Part shown: in pieces, positions 8,107 through 8,538 of the stretch
How positions within the stretch are numbered: the first letter of the stretch is position 1
How the letters are laid out: every line of letters starts with the position of its first letter
Source: Deltaproteobacteria bacterium
GTDB taxonomy: Bacteria > Myxococcota > B64-G9
Assembly (NCBI GenBank): GCA_030591745.1
Contig: JAUVAM010000114.1
Span: forward strand, 1 to 8,538
Reading direction: 5' to 3'
DNA: 8,538 bases
Translations under genes and position numbers: made by a program
Notes under the pieces: model-generated
What the model saw: only the letters and a program-made list of their open reading frames with translations
Databases searched by the model: none
Told to the model about the DNA's origin: nothing

Positions 8107-8538
8107 TTATGGGTAGTACTCATCGTGGCCTATGTCCACGCCGCCTGATGGGTCCGGACGCCGCTCTCGGTCGATGTCGTCGAAAGGGACCCCTGCTGCG
8201 GCCGTGCTGCCCGAATCGATGGCCGCCGAACCGGCCTGCAAGCGCACCGTGGACTTGGCCCAGTCATCCGTCACTGTGCCGAGGCCCGGCAAATCCACGA
8301 AGTTGCCCAGGATGGTGCCGATGCCGACGATGGCGTTGATGTCTACGGCCGCGTACTCTGCCACGCCCAGGCCGCTGTCGATCCGCGCATAAATCGGGCT
8401 TGTGGGATCGCCTAGATCGTCACCCTCGATGTAGAACAGATTGTTGTCGAGGATCATGATGTTGCTGTCCGTGGAACCCGCAGACGAAATGACCCGTTCG
8501 TACAGGCCCAATCTTTCGCTGACCCTGTCGTAAGGATC
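8107..8538 (-). CDS. C-terminal part of a probable secreted parallel beta-helix protein (choice-of-anchor Q type; 5' truncated)
   Basis: The frame stays open through the right edge of the window, and the only start-like codon near it is a TTG inside a continuous Leu context, so the gene continues beyond the window. About 144 residues are visible. The segment NIMILDNNLFYIEG looks like a right-handed beta-helix rung, where N-rich turns alternate with short hydrophobic strands. The end is diagnostic: LQAGSAAIDSGSTA followed by PFDDIDRERRPDPSGG and VDIGHDEYYP, the pattern that closes many secreted bacterial beta-helix proteins with a choice-of-anchor Q type domain. Such proteins are exported and are often polysaccharide-binding or structural, but no enzyme residues can be judged here. 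The same strand and 59 nt spacing allow read-through into the cyclase gene. Confidence 0.82.
   Translation of the reverse strand, partial: DPYDRVSERLGLYERVISSAGSTDSNIMILDNNLFYIEGDDLGDPTSPIYARIDSGLGVAEYAAVDINAIVGIGTILGNFVDLPGLGTVTDDWAKSTVRLQAGSAAIDSGSTAAAGVPFDDIDRERRPDPSGGVDIGHDEYYP

Overview
The window looks like chromosomal DNA from a GC-rich, Gram-negative predatory or deltaproteobacteria-type lineage (Myxococcota or Bradymonadales-like; inferred, not proven). Three things point that way: a Ser/Thr kinase of the type with an HRDVSPQN catalytic loop, a C-terminal membrane anchor and a PEGA domain; several large lipoproteins or secreted repeat proteins; and Asp-Ala-Gly (DAG) rich linkers in three unrelated envelope proteins. 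Base and codon use look even throughout. I see no mobile element, tRNA, rRNA or CRISPR array.

Layout. (1) Positions 1-1902, plus strand: the 3' end of a membrane-anchored, DAG-rich protein, overlapping by 20 nt a kelch-type beta-propeller lipoprotein. (2) Positions 1916-4978, minus strand: a transmembrane Ser/Thr protein kinase followed 27 nt later by a lipoprotein with about seven VWG-type propeller repeats, probably one transcript. It converges on the kelch gene with only 13 nt between stops. (3) Positions 5060-5392, plus strand: a small gene of unknown function, divergent from the kinase and overlapping the next gene tail to tail by 12 bp. (4) Positions 5381-8047, minus strand: a GAF-GGDEF diguanylate cyclase followed after 51 nt by a REC-GAF-HD-GYP response regulator, a cyclic di-GMP synthesis and degradation pair. 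(5) Positions 8107 to the right edge, minus strand: the C-terminal end of a probable secreted parallel beta-helix protein.

Functionally the window combines two signalling modules, Ser/Thr phosphorylation and cyclic di-GMP turnover, with exported repeat proteins. No histidine kinase partner for the response regulator and no obvious cyclic di-GMP effector are present. Most genes belong to recognisable families. The least explained items are the 110-residue orphan protein, the kinase-lipoprotein pair and the shared DAG linkers. I found no clear evidence of a wholly new multi-gene system. Gaps between genes are short (13 to 81 nt) and show no convincing promoter; one weak terminator candidate lies at the end of the orphan gene.
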